From: Adonisia turfae CCMR0081
Lineage (GTDB): Bacteria > Cyanobacteriota > Cyanobacteriia > Phormidesmidales > Phormidesmidaceae
Reading direction: 5' to 3'
DNA: 64,000 nucleotides
Assembly (NCBI RefSeq): GCF_011009555.1
Contig: NZ_QXHD01000004.1
Location: 5,075,822 to 5,139,821, forward strand
Below the pieces are notes generated by a model. It was not told the origin of the DNA. It saw only the letters and a list, made by a program, of their open reading frames with translations, and ran no database searches. Of the stretch, positions 35,447 through 44,716 are shown in pieces; the stretch's first letter is position 1, and every line of letters starts with the position of its first letter. Position numbers and translations under genes: made by a program.

Positions 35447-38116
35447 ATGAGATGTAAGATTCAATCGTTTCTAGCCCTTGGCTTTGAGGAAGTTTCTGTT
35501 TCAGAAAAAAAAACACGAGAACTCCGAGAAGACATTGGATTTTACAGCACCATTATCCATACTCTACCTGATCTCATATGGTTGAAAGATTCTGATGGCA
35601 GGTATCTAGCCTGCAATCATCGTTTCGAAGATTTTTTCGGAGCCTCTGAACAAGAGATACTTGATAAAACCGATTACGATTTTGTGAATACTAAGTTGGC
35701 AGACTTATTGCGAGAGTACGACAAAGAAGTATTGCTGACAGGCTCCTCATCCATAAACGAAGAATGGATGACCTTTGCCAATGATGGACACCGCGAGCTT
35801 CTGGAAATAAGAAGGCTTCCCATGTATGACAACAATGGGGACCTGATCGGCGTACTAGGTATTGGACGCAATATTACTGCCCGTAGAGAATCAGAGGAAA
35901 AACTTCAGAAAAGTGAGGAGCGGTTTGCCCTGGCTATGCGCGGAGCCAACGATGGGCTTTGGGATTGGAACTTAGAAACAAATGAAGTCTATTATTCACC
36001 ACGCTGGAAAAGCATGCTGGGTTATCAAAATGATGAACTGACCAATGATTTAAATGCTTGGCAAAACCTGGTTCATCCAGATGATAAAGACAGGGTTTTG
36101 ACAATGGTTCAAGATTACTTAGTCGGTAAAGTTGATTCATTTGATGTTGAAATGCGTATGCAGCATAAAGCAGGGCATGAAATTTTTGTGCTATCCCGTG
36201 CATTTCTGGTACATCGTAGTTCTGATGGAAAAGCAGTTCGCCTGGTGGGCACCCACGTTGATATAACAACCCGAAAGAAAACAGAAGTATTTGATGACAA
36301 AAATGCCGAAATTCTGGAGATGATCGCCACCGGAAAACCCGCATCAGAGATCTATCCAGAAATCGCATTAATGTATGAAGCACGTCATCCTGGATTACGC
36401 TGCTCAATGCTTGAATTACAAGATGGTCGACTCATGCATGGAGGAGCCCCAAGTCTGCCAAAGGAATACTGCGACGCAGTTCACGGTCTAAAAAACGGTC
36501 CTAATGTAGGCTCGTGTGGCACATCGACCTATACCGGCAAGCGTGTTCTTGTTGAGAATATTGAAACAGATCCAAAATGGGCTGAAATCAAACATGTGGC
36601 TCTTCCCCATGGCATGCGTTGCTGTTGGTCTGAACCGATTAAAAATTCCTCAGGCATGGTATTAGGAGCATTTGGCATGTATTATGACTATCCCGCGCTG
36701 CCCAATGAAGAGGAGTCAAACGATCTTAAGTCTGCAGCAAGGCTAGCTGGGATTGTTATGGAGCGGGACCAAGCTCAGAAGCGTATACGAGAATTAGCGT
36801 ATACTGATGAACTCACAGGGCTTGCCAGTCGTGCTAGCTTCTATCAAAATCTTGAAGCATCGATCCAACGTTCTGATAGAAATATCTCTCGTCTGGGTCT
36901 TCTATATATCGACTTAGATAATTTTAAGAGTGTGAATGACAGTTTAGGGCATGATGCTGGCGACCTACTGCTGCAGGAAATTGCCAAACGACTGCAAGCG
37001 GTCATCCGTGAAATTGATTTTGTTGCACGCCTTGGTGGTGATGAATTCTGTATTCTTGTGCATGATGTAGATGATGATTATGCTGCTGCCCATATGGCTC
37101 AACGTTGCCTTGAAGTGATCTCAAAGCCAGTCGAGCTATCGGCTAGGAAATTCACTCCGGCTTGCAGTATTGGAATTGCTCACTACCCTAATGATGGAAA
37201 AGACCTCTCAACCTTAATAAAAGCAGCTGATACTTCACTTTATGCTGCAAAGGAACGTGGAAAAAATCAGTATGCGTTCTATAAGTCTAAGCTGACTCAA
37301 AAAGCAGAGTATCAGTTTCGCGTGGAACAAAATTTAAGGGAGGCAGTCGAAAAACAGCAGTTGTCACTGGTTTATCAACCTCAGATTCAGATACTCACTG
37401 GCAACATTATTGGTGTTGAAGCATTATCACGCTGGAATCATCCACAATTAGGTCAGATTTCGCCCATCGAATTTATTGCCACAGCCGAAAGAATAGGCAT
37501 GATTAAGCCCCTGACCGAATGGGTTTTGACAACAGCTTGCAATCAAGCAGTTGCCTGGAAGAAGGCAGGTTTGCCAGCCATTCGCATGGCAGTTAATATT
37601 TCTCCCATCCATTTTCTTGATAAGGATTTTGTGTCATTAATTAAGCGTGTTATTGATGAGACAGGAATGGTACCATCGGAACTAGAACTGGAGGTTACTG
37701 AGAGTGTTGTGCAGACGGATCAGCAGAATCTCTCAATTTTTCGAGAGTTGAAAGATCTAGGTGTACTACTGGCAATCGATGATTTTGGGACGGGGTATTC
37801 ATCCTTTGCCTCTCTCAAACACCTGACGGTTGATTGTCTGAAAATTGATAAATATTTCATTAATGATATGCTGATCAATAATAAATCAAGGGTCTTGATT
37901 GGCTCTATGATAGAAATGTGCCGCAACCTAGAACATAAGATTATTGTCGAAGGTGTGGAGACTGCGGAGCAATATTATACACTTCAAAAATTTGGTTGTG
38001 AGACTGCACAAGGTTATCTGTTTAGCAAACCCGTCAGTTCCGCTGAAATATCAAAACTTCTGAATCGTAATATTCTTAATGGAAGTAGTATGTGGCCTGA
38101 TGCCATCACCCCTTGA
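35447..38116 (+). CDS. PAS-PAS-GAF-GGDEF-EAL signalling protein
   Basis: An 889-residue soluble cyclic-di-GMP protein. Two PAS domains lie at about 30-150 and 155-285. A GAF domain follows at about 300-445 (with GSCGTSTYTGKRVLVENI). The GGDEF motif is at 530-534 within ARLGGDEFCIL. An EAL domain starts near 620 with the motif at 658-660 (GVEALSRWN) and DDFGTGYSSF further on. Both catalytic motifs are intact, so both diguanylate cyclase and phosphodiesterase activity are possible; hybrids often use one. There is no RxxD product-inhibition site immediately before GGDEF that I can confirm. The start at 35447 is the first ATG; the alternative MTR-less starts are worse. Sensor inputs (light, oxygen, ligand) cannot be read. 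It is transcribed alone. Confidence 0.92.
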   Translation: MRCKIQSFLALGFEEVSVSEKKTRELREDIGFYSTIIHTLPDLIWLKDSDGRYLACNHRFEDFFGASEQEILDKTDYDFVNTKLADLLREYDKEVLLTGSSSINEEWMTFANDGHRELLEIRRLPMYDNNGDLIGVLGIGRNITARRESEEKLQKSEERFALAMRGANDGLWDWNLETNEVYYSPRWKSMLGYQNDELTNDLNAWQNLVHPDDKDRVLTMVQDYLVGKVDSFDVEMRMQHKAGHEIFVLSRAFLVHRSSDGKAVRLVGTHVDITTRKKTEVFDDKNAEILEMIATGKPASEIYPEIALMYEARHPGLRCSMLELQDGRLMHGGAPSLPKEYCDAVHGLKNGPNVGSCGTSTYTGKRVLVENIETDPKWAEIKHVALPHGMRCCWSEPIKNSSGMVLGAFGMYYDYPALPNEEESNDLKSAARLAGIVMERDQAQKRIRELAYTDELTGLASRASFYQNLEASIQRSDRNISRLGLLYIDLDNFKSVNDSLGHDAGDLLLQEIAKRLQAVIREIDFVARLGGDEFCILVHDVDDDYAAAHMAQRCLEVISKPVELSARKFTPACSIGIAHYPNDGKDLSTLIKAADTSLYAAKERGKNQYAFYKSKLTQKAEYQFRVEQNLREAVEKQQLSLVYQPQIQILTGNIIGVEALSRWNHPQLGQISPIEFIATAERIGMIKPLTEWVLTTACNQAVAWKKAGLPAIRMAVNISPIHFLDKDFVSLIKRVIDETGMVPSELELEVTESVVQTDQQNLSIFRELKDLGVLLAIDDFGTGYSSFASLKHLTVDCLKIDKYFINDMLINNKSRVLIGSMIEMCRNLEHKIIVEGVETAEQYYTLQKFGCETAQGYLFSKPVSSAEISKLLNRNILNGSSMWPDAITP

Positions 38117-38255
38117 CGACTTAGCAATGACTGCAAAGAAATAATTGGCAATGCTCCCGACTGTAATGGTCTAACTCCTTTTCCAGAGTTCTATAGAAAA
38201 TATAGTGTTGCTGATCTTCGGAAGGATTTAATTTGGAAAATACCAGTGTAGGACA

Positions 38256-38283
38256 ATCTTGTTAGATCGATCTTGTTAGATCG
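38256..38283. repeat. 14-bp tandem duplication
   Basis: ATCTTGTTAGATCG occurs twice head to tail at 38256-38269 and 38270-38283. It is a minor feature of the gap after the GGDEF-EAL gene. Confidence 0.6.
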
Positions 38284-38628
38284 ATTCATCCCCTAAATCA
38301 ACAACGGCAACAATACAAAGACACCTTGATAGTCCATGGCAAGACGTTCTAAGCAGGTCATGGATAATAACTCAATGCATAAACTTTTTGTATTATGCAT
38401 ACTACACAATGTATCTGAAATGGATTTGTGTATTTTTGTAATTGCCTTTCTTTTCTAATACTCCAATGCTGTGGGTCGACGACAAGGGCTTCCCGGAATT
38501 TGAAAGGTATGAATCATGACTGAATAAAGCATTGCACTTTGCGGCGATTGCTTACCTGAAGCATCTACCTTTCAATGGCATGCTAAGTTTCAAAGTAGCA
38601 CGGTTGTGAGTACGGTCTTGTATGGTTA

Positions 38629-38654
38629 TTCGGCTTTCTTTAAAGAAGGCCGAA
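38629..38654 (+). terminator. Loop-less inverted repeat before the Excalibur gene
   Basis: TTCGGCTTTCTTT (38629-38641) and AAAGAAGGCCGAA (38642-38654) pair over 13 positions with one G-U wobble. The form resembles a terminator stem, but only a short AATTT follows. It may end a transcript from the left or be an operator. Confidence 0.35.
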
Positions 38655-38665
38655 CAATTTCAACG

Positions 38666-38683
38666 TGTACTATATATAGTACA
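38666..38683. promoter_or_regulatory. 18-bp perfect palindrome in the Excalibur promoter
   Basis: TGTACTATATATAGTACA is perfectly self-complementary and ends 19 bp before the ATG at 38702. It contains TATATA, so a bound protein could block or help the promoter. Regulator unknown. Confidence 0.5.
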
Positions 38684-38701
38684 TTTACGTACACAGGCCC
38701 C

Positions 38702-38965
38702 ATGAGATTCATCCTTTCCGCATTAATCGCCTCGCAGTTGCTTCCGGGGATTGCGATCGCGCAGAACCAGCCCCAACTCCAGCCGGATCAACAGCAACCA
38801 GAATGCGATCCGCACTACTCCGGTGCCTGCATCCCGGTTTACGAGACGAGGGCGGATGACGTTGATTGCGGGGAGATCGAAGACAGAAACTTTACCGTGG
38901 TGACCATCGGCGAGGACCCGCATCGATTGGACGGCGATAAGGATGGGGTGGCGTGTGAGGGGTAG
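38702..38965 (+). CDS. Small secreted Excalibur-domain protein
   Basis: An 87-residue protein from the ATG at 38702, with a signal peptide (ILSALIASQLLPGIAIAQN) and a C-terminal Excalibur domain of about 35 residues. The domain shows the two conserved Cys residues and the DPHRLDGDKDGVACE motif. The domain is a small DxDxDGxxCE calcium-binding fold found on surface proteins of many bacteria. A Gln/Pro-rich linker (about 20-35) separates the parts. In-frame ATG at 38606 would destroy the signal peptide. It sits between the GGDEF-EAL gene and the sigma-like cluster, with its own palindromic promoter. A short overlapping minus-strand frame is a shadow. Confidence 0.8.
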   Translation: MRFILSALIASQLLPGIAIAQNQPQLQPDQQQPECDPHYSGACIPVYETRADDVDCGEIEDRNFTVVTIGEDPHRLDGDKDGVACEG

Positions 38966-39104
38966 AAGGTTAGATGCGAAAACGAGGATGAAGGGCCGCA
39001 TTAGCCATGCAATGTAGGCGCAAATCCTGAGCAATAGTACCCTCTTGGGTACTACACAACCCAATCAGGTCTGGGAAAATGGTTCCACTGCAGGGTAATG
39101 AATC

Positions 39105-40634
39105 ATGGGGCCTCTATCAAAATACTGGGTAATTTTGAGAATCGATCCTGGTGGTGAAGGACGTGGATATAAGGAACAGGTGCTGCCTCTAGCGTCTGAG
39201 TTCTTCCAAGCGGAGCTTGCTGACCTGTTCGAATCGGCGGTGCCAGCTGACCGATCCGTGCGAACGAGTGCGTCAGTTCAGGTGCTGGCTGATGCGCCAG
39301 TGCAGGTGAGAGCGCAACCCCTGGTTCAAAAACATCGCACTATTCAGACGTTACTCCATCGCCAATTTACAACCCAGTCCTCTGCCGTATCCCTACAGAA
39401 TCGAGCCAAAGCTGGCCTGTGCCTGCGGGGATATGTCTCCTATGCCATTGTGGCGGAGTGCAAAATTCTAGCCAGCAAGTTTGCTGCCACAGGACAACTC
39501 TCCCATAAGGATCTGCTGCCCTACGTTCTCGATGATGATGGGGAGATCCAAATTGTGCTAGACCAAGACCCGAAACATCAACTGGTGCTCAACGGTAGCG
39601 GTAAGCCCCAGCCCTCTGCTTATCAGAGATTTTCAGTCGAAGCCCTGCGCAAGTTTAATCCCAATGGTCAACGGGTCGCTAGCTTAGACAACTGGATTCA
39701 CCTGCAAGTTCGTCAAAATCAAGACCTGAAGACTGTGTTGTCAGAGCGAGGATTTTACAAATTAACTGACTGGGCATTACTCAATCGAGCCCGCCAACCC
39801 CAGTTAGAGAGTTTTTCCCCACACCAACGCCACATTATCAATGCTTTTCATGCTGTCTACCGTCGCGATCGACGCCAGCAACGACACAATCATAAATCTT
39901 GCCCAGCCCCAACCCCGACCCAACTCAACGAAATGCAACAACAGTTGCAAGCCCAGGGAATCACCATTAACCTATCGAAGCTGATTACAGAACTTAGGCA
40001 GATTGCCCAGACCCTGCGTCAGTATGCCATCTGGAGTAAAAACGGTGCACCTCAATCAGAATCGTTAGAGGCCGCCGATCCGTATTCTGGTCTGCAAAGA
40101 GAGTTTCGTGATCCTCATTCAACAAACGATCTTGACCATATCGCTCAGCAAGAACTGAGGGAATTCTGTGCTCAGCAACTGATCGAATGTTTGGACTGGG
40201 CCATCAATCAAGGCATTCGTGAGCATATTCAAAGTTTGCATCAGCGGCCAAGGTACACCATATTTGCATCCAAGGTGACTGCCATCTTAAAGCTGGTTTA
40301 CTGTCAGGGACAATCTCAAAGTAAAGTTGCAGATCTATTAGGCATGAAAAATCAATCACAAGTAAGCCGTGTTCTCAATCCCACCACACTGCTCAATCGC
40401 GTGCGTTATTGGACTGTGGATCATTTCTTTAAAGTACTTTCGACAAAGGTCAGTAGTCTAAATCTGGCAGCCCTATCGACAGATCCAGACTACTTGCAGA
40501 ATTTAATGCAGCACATCGAAGCCTTTGTCGATGCAGAAGCGTTCCAAGTAGCGATTGCAGAAATCAAAACGGCCAAAAACCGTTCAATGAATAGTCTGTA
40601 CGCTCAACGGTTGCGTCACTACCTAGAAAACTAG
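39105..40634 (+). CDS. Sigma-like DNA-binding protein of the CHAT-CHASE2 cluster
   Basis: A 509-residue soluble protein. The N-terminal 70 residues are a variable region. The middle (about 85-270) is a helical region with sigma-region-2/3-like character, including VASLDNWIHLQVRQNQDL and the FSPHQRHIINAFHAVYRR helix. The C-terminus has a clear helix-turn-helix, SKVADLLGMKNQSQVSRVLN at about 405-425, then helices to the end. It looks like a divergent relative of sigma factors that I cannot place in a named ECF group. It is the first of a plus-strand set: DUF1822 gene after 15 bp, CHAT-CHASE2 gene after 145 bp more. A role as the transcriptional output of that sensor is inference. The ATG has only a weak ribosome site. 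Confidence 0.7.
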   Translation: MGPLSKYWVILRIDPGGEGRGYKEQVLPLASEFFQAELADLFESAVPADRSVRTSASVQVLADAPVQVRAQPLVQKHRTIQTLLHRQFTTQSSAVSLQNRAKAGLCLRGYVSYAIVAECKILASKFAATGQLSHKDLLPYVLDDDGEIQIVLDQDPKHQLVLNGSGKPQPSAYQRFSVEALRKFNPNGQRVASLDNWIHLQVRQNQDLKTVLSERGFYKLTDWALLNRARQPQLESFSPHQRHIINAFHAVYRRDRRQQRHNHKSCPAPTPTQLNEMQQQLQAQGITINLSKLITELRQIAQTLRQYAIWSKNGAPQSESLEAADPYSGLQREFRDPHSTNDLDHIAQQELREFCAQQLIECLDWAINQGIREHIQSLHQRPRYTIFASKVTAILKLVYCQGQSQSKVADLLGMKNQSQVSRVLNPTTLLNRVRYWTVDHFFKVLSTKVSSLNLAALSTDPDYLQNLMQHIEAFVDAEAFQVAIAEIKTAKNRSMNSLYAQRLRHYLEN

Positions 40635-40649
40635 CAAGGAGTTCAGAAG

Positions 40650-41984
40650 ATGCCGTGTTCTTCGATTGATTTTAATGACTTGAGGCTGGTAGCACCGGAA
40701 GTCATTGACCTGGAGCCAGATTATTTTAATCGGGCCGTTCATGTGAGCGACCAGGTCCTTGGAGAAAGCTGTCAGTGGCAAACCTATTTGAATGCTCTAG
40801 GACTCCAAGGATTTATCCAATGGATTGCTGAGCAAGAGTCAAGTATTGTTGTCAATCAGGAAAACTGTTCTCTTTTACAACCCGAGTATGCTGGTGCGAT
40901 CGCAGCTGTTTGTAATCTGAGGATCGGTGGCTTCAAACTGTGCTTACTTGCCGCTGAGAATTTATTGAACGAGACGATCTCAATACCTGCAGCAGCGATC
41001 GATTTGCCTGAATTCTCAGCCCATTTCTATGTCCTCACTGAGGTTCAAGAAGAGCAAAAACAAGTTGTTGTGCGAGGCTATGGTCGTTATGATCAACTTG
41101 TGAGCTACCGACACCTTATTAATTTATCGGCTGACAAGCGCTGGAATTATGCCTTTCCCTTATTTCTGTTTGATACAGAACCCAATCACCTGTTGTTTAA
41201 TGTACGCCTTCTAGATCCTACGGCGATGGCATTGTCAGGTGTGCTCCCCAAGCCCCCCTTACCCACCATCACCCAGATCGATCTCAACACTATTCTGTCC
41301 CAACCCCATTCATCTCAACAATGCCTCTGGCAACTCCTCCCCTGGGCAAAAGGCGCTTCACTTCTACAAAGACCTGAGTTGCTAAGAATGCTCCACCAAT
41401 GGCAACAATCTCCAGAACAACCAACATCCCAACGTATCCACATCACCGAAATCTTTACCCTTTTGACCCAGCAGACGATTAACACGGCCCAATGGCTGAG
41501 TGCAGAGTTTGACGAATTATCCCAGAGCCTGGGTTGGTTCTCTAACCAAGTGTTAGCAGCAGCACCTGAGTTTCGCTCAGCCGATAGATTTAAGGTGGCC
41601 ATAGATGAACTCAGATATCAAGGTATGGAGATGCCGTCTGAGTTGCGGCCTATGTTCCAAACGGTTGAATGTGACGGTGATCTCTTGCAGCTGTGTGCAG
41701 CGACTTGGGCATCAGTCACCCCCGATCCAAGTCCACACTGGACCTTATTATTAATTTTGCGAAACCAAATGGGGGATTTTTTGCCCGATGGCCTCAAGCT
41801 CCGCGTTGCCGATCTGACAGGGACCCTGGGTGAAGAAGAAGATGCCCTAGATACTGAGTTTGTCTACGTTCGGGTGAATGCTACCCAAAACACAAAACTT
41901 GTGGCAACGATTGTTTCACCGACCGGGCAAATATTGCCAGCAGAGTCCTATAGTTTTGATACCACTGCCATTGCCATAGAATAA
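40650..41984 (+). CDS. DUF1822-family protein
   Basis: A 444-residue soluble protein resembling DUF1822, a cyanobacterium-specific family. The hallmarks are the FNRAVHVSDQV and WQTYLNALGLQGFIQWI region at the start, and the LLDPTAMALSG segment near residue 190 after the DTEPNHLLFNVR strand. The C-terminal half (about 290-440) is a mixed domain ending in LVATIVSPTGQILPAESY. There is no signal peptide or membrane helix. The gene starts 15 bp after the sigma-like gene, with AAGGAG before the ATG, so the two are co-translated. The family is often found near CHAT and CHASE2 proteins, to the best of my knowledge; its molecular role is unknown. Confidence 0.75.
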   Translation: MPCSSIDFNDLRLVAPEVIDLEPDYFNRAVHVSDQVLGESCQWQTYLNALGLQGFIQWIAEQESSIVVNQENCSLLQPEYAGAIAAVCNLRIGGFKLCLLAAENLLNETISIPAAAIDLPEFSAHFYVLTEVQEEQKQVVVRGYGRYDQLVSYRHLINLSADKRWNYAFPLFLFDTEPNHLLFNVRLLDPTAMALSGVLPKPPLPTITQIDLNTILSQPHSSQQCLWQLLPWAKGASLLQRPELLRMLHQWQQSPEQPTSQRIHITEIFTLLTQQTINTAQWLSAEFDELSQSLGWFSNQVLAAAPEFRSADRFKVAIDELRYQGMEMPSELRPMFQTVECDGDLLQLCAATWASVTPDPSPHWTLLLILRNQMGDFLPDGLKLRVADLTGTLGEEEDALDTEFVYVRVNATQNTKLVATIVSPTGQILPAESYSFDTTAIAIE

Positions 41985-42129
41985 TAAGTAAAAACGATAA
42001 GTGACTTATTTTAAGAAGCTTACTGTTTTGCGACTCTTTCCTGGATTGACCCTTGATAGAGCATGCTGGCAGATTGATAACGTCTATGTTTATTCCTGGT
42101 TTATTCCTGAATTTCTCACCTAAAGTGAA

Positions 42130-44556
42130 ATGCGTACAGCGTTTGAATTAAAGATCTGGCATCGGCAAGATAAACAATCTTGTACTTTTCTATTGCTGTG
42201 GGATAATCGCAAAAAACACCTCAACGCTAGTCTGCCCTCCTCTAAAGATATCGAAAAATGTTATCAGCGATGGCGACGCTGGTACTACAGATTTTATCAG
42301 TTAACGTCCCCACCCCACCCCAGCAATAGTGGTCGCATTAATCCAGGTTCAGGTGATCTAGCCCATGACCTGATGGCAGCAGAAAAAGAATTAGTTCAAG
42401 CGCTTCAACGCTGGTTAGGCGCGGTGGAATTACGCGCTATTCAGCAGCAGATTCGAGATGAGGTAATACGACTGACGCCCGCCCATCCAAAATCCGAAAA
42501 AGCAGTCTTGGAACAGTCGGGCGTGGATATTTTCCTGGCCTGTGAATCTGATGAGATGGCTAGGCTGCCTTGGGAGGCATGGGCATGGGCATTGGGTTCT
42601 GAGATTATTCGCCCTGGCTCACTGCGCATCATCCGTACAGTCATGGATGAGCCTGGCGGCAGTTGGGTGAAACCATCACGATTGGGTAAGCCTCGTATCC
42701 TCACTGTTTTAGGCGATGATCCTGGGTTGCCATTGCAGGAGGACTGGAAGGCAGTGCGATCGCTTGCACCCATTGCCACTATCGAACGATTTCTCTGGCA
42801 ACCCAAGGATAGTGCTACCAAAATTAAAGAAAACTTTGCCGCTAAAATCTGTGAGAACCGCGGCTGGGATATCTTATTCTTTGCTGGTCACAGTCATGAA
42901 ACCACTGTGACTGGGGGACGTATAGCCATTGCTCCCAATATTTCTTTATCCATTAGTGAAATTGAAGAATACTTGACTCAAGCAAGGGAAAATGGGCTAC
43001 AGCTAGCGATTTTTAACTCTTGTAGCGGTCTGAGCATTGCTGATTCCTTGGTTGCATTGGGACTGCAAGTCGTCGTGATGCGCGAACCCATCCGTAACGA
43101 TGTAGCCCAAAGTTTCCTCAAACCTCTCTGTCAAGAGTTAGCAGCCCACAGTGATATTCATAGGGCGCTGCTAACCGCTAGTCATCATCTTCAATCAGCT
43201 GAAAAATTTGCCTATCCTTCTACTTATCTGATTCCATCATTATTTGGTGTTTCTGGAGTAGAGGCCTATCGCATTGAGCCGTTTGGTTGGAAACGTCAAC
43301 TTCAGCAATGGTTACCCACAAAGCAAGAAGCTCTCCTAATTGCAACCGCCATATTTCTGAGTTCCGTATCTTCTATTCAGTCAGACCTTCTGGATAGACG
43401 GCTGTGGATGCAGTCGATGTACCGAGAGCGCACCAGTCAAACTGAAAAGAATGACGCTCCGCCTATACTCCTGATTGCCATTGATCAAGAATCTATTAAT
43501 AGGGCTGATAAAGAAATAGACGGTTTTCAACTTCATCCAATGGATCGTGAATACCTTGCTCAATTAATTCAGCAGTTATCAGGCTCATCTATCCAAGTAA
43601 TTGGTATCGATTATCTTCTAGATACACAGGAACCCAGAGAAGACAAATTGGTGGATAGTATCCATCAAGCAATAGTGCACCATAATACTTGGTTTGTATT
43701 TGCAACTAGAGAACGAGATTCCCTGCGGCCACGTGACAGTATCGCAGACCCTCGGTGGAGCTTACATGGTGATGCCTATGCTCGATACTGGCAAGTTAAG
43801 CTGCCTGATGATGAAACCTGCGCTCAAACATGCCCTTTTGCCTATACGTTGGCACTCGTCGATACGTTAAGTGAAAACTCTCAACTTAATCCTCCCCAAC
43901 CTAATTTAGAGAATAAAGCTGATTTGCAGCAACAAATACATGATTTTCTTGATACAGCCAAGAACGATGAACCTAGTGACATCAGTGCTTTTTTAAAAAT
44001 AGTTCGTTCACCCTTCAATTTACCGCTGATTATTGACTACTCCATTTCACCAGATCAGATTTACCAGTTGATTCCGGCTTGGAAGTTTTTGACCTATTCA
44101 GAAAACCCAAAAACGTTCAACCCAAAAATTGCAATTATCGCGTCTGGTGGATATGTGGATGCTAGCGATAACCATCCTCCATTACCGGCTCTGACCTACT
44201 GGTGTAACTCAAAATATCGAGAAGCAGATATCCAGAGTGATTGCCCTAAATCATTTACTGGTGGCGAACTTCATGCCTACACAACTCACCATTTATTGTC
44301 ATCCTATCAAGTAGCTCGTATCCCAGACTTATGGATGATTCTTATGGCATCACTACTAGGAAAATGGGCAACCCTAACGTTAACTCAACAGCAAGCCCAT
44401 CAACGTCAAAAATGGCTATTTGCATTATCAATCACGACAGGGCTTTATGGATTTTGGGGATTACAGGCTTATATCTGGGCTAATGTTTTGATTCCTCTAT
44501 TATTTCCATCAAGTGTATTTTGGATTTATGTCGTTGGGATTACTCAGAAAAAGTAA
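42130..44556 (+). CDS. CHAT protease-domain protein with CHASE2 sensor
   Basis: An 808-residue membrane protein. The N-terminal 395 residues hold a caspase-like CHAT domain with an intact dyad: His254 in FAGHSHE and Cys298 in NSCSG. A transmembrane helix at about 398-416 leads into an extracytoplasmic CHASE2 domain (about 440-735, including PPILLIAIDQES, YRADIQSDCPKSF and the FTGGELHAYTTHHLLSS end). Two further helices (about 735-805) end the protein. So a periplasmic or lumenal sensor is joined to a cytoplasmic peptidase, with the peptidase N-terminal. CHAT proteins are caspase-clan proteases; HetF in heterocyst formers is one. The likely substrate is a neighbour or regulator. It is transcribed with the sigma-like and DUF1822 genes. 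Either a signalling protease or a stress-death switch is possible. Confidence 0.82.
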   Translation: MRTAFELKIWHRQDKQSCTFLLLWDNRKKHLNASLPSSKDIEKCYQRWRRWYYRFYQLTSPPHPSNSGRINPGSGDLAHDLMAAEKELVQALQRWLGAVELRAIQQQIRDEVIRLTPAHPKSEKAVLEQSGVDIFLACESDEMARLPWEAWAWALGSEIIRPGSLRIIRTVMDEPGGSWVKPSRLGKPRILTVLGDDPGLPLQEDWKAVRSLAPIATIERFLWQPKDSATKIKENFAAKICENRGWDILFFAGHSHETTVTGGRIAIAPNISLSISEIEEYLTQARENGLQLAIFNSCSGLSIADSLVALGLQVVVMREPIRNDVAQSFLKPLCQELAAHSDIHRALLTASHHLQSAEKFAYPSTYLIPSLFGVSGVEAYRIEPFGWKRQLQQWLPTKQEALLIATAIFLSSVSSIQSDLLDRRLWMQSMYRERTSQTEKNDAPPILLIAIDQESINRADKEIDGFQLHPMDREYLAQLIQQLSGSSIQVIGIDYLLDTQEPREDKLVDSIHQAIVHHNTWFVFATRERDSLRPRDSIADPRWSLHGDAYARYWQVKLPDDETCAQTCPFAYTLALVDTLSENSQLNPPQPNLENKADLQQQIHDFLDTAKNDEPSDISAFLKIVRSPFNLPLIIDYSISPDQIYQLIPAWKFLTYSENPKTFNPKIAIIASGGYVDASDNHPPLPALTYWCNSKYREADIQSDCPKSFTGGELHAYTTHHLLSSYQVARIPDLWMILMASLLGKWATLTLTQQQAHQRQKWLFALSITTGLYGFWGLQAYIWANVLIPLLFPSSVFWIYVVGITQKK

Positions 44557-44716
44557 CCTAAGTCCCCTTAACAATATGCTACTTTTTACTACTTTCTAGG
44601 GGGCAAACTGCATAAGCATTATCTGCCCACACTTATATGATTGTAGTAGTATTCCGGCTATTCCTTATTCTCAATCATCAATCTATTCTGTGAGTTCCTT
44701 GGGAGGGAATTAGAAA

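Larger units (their letters stand above)
38117..38701. other. Non-coding gap with several symmetrical elements
   Basis: About 585 bp upstream of the Excalibur gene. It contains a 14-bp tandem duplication (38256-38283), a 13-bp inverted repeat with no loop (38629-38654) and an 18-bp palindrome (38666-38683). The upstream in-frame ATG at 38606 would read through these elements and is not used. Confidence 0.55.
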
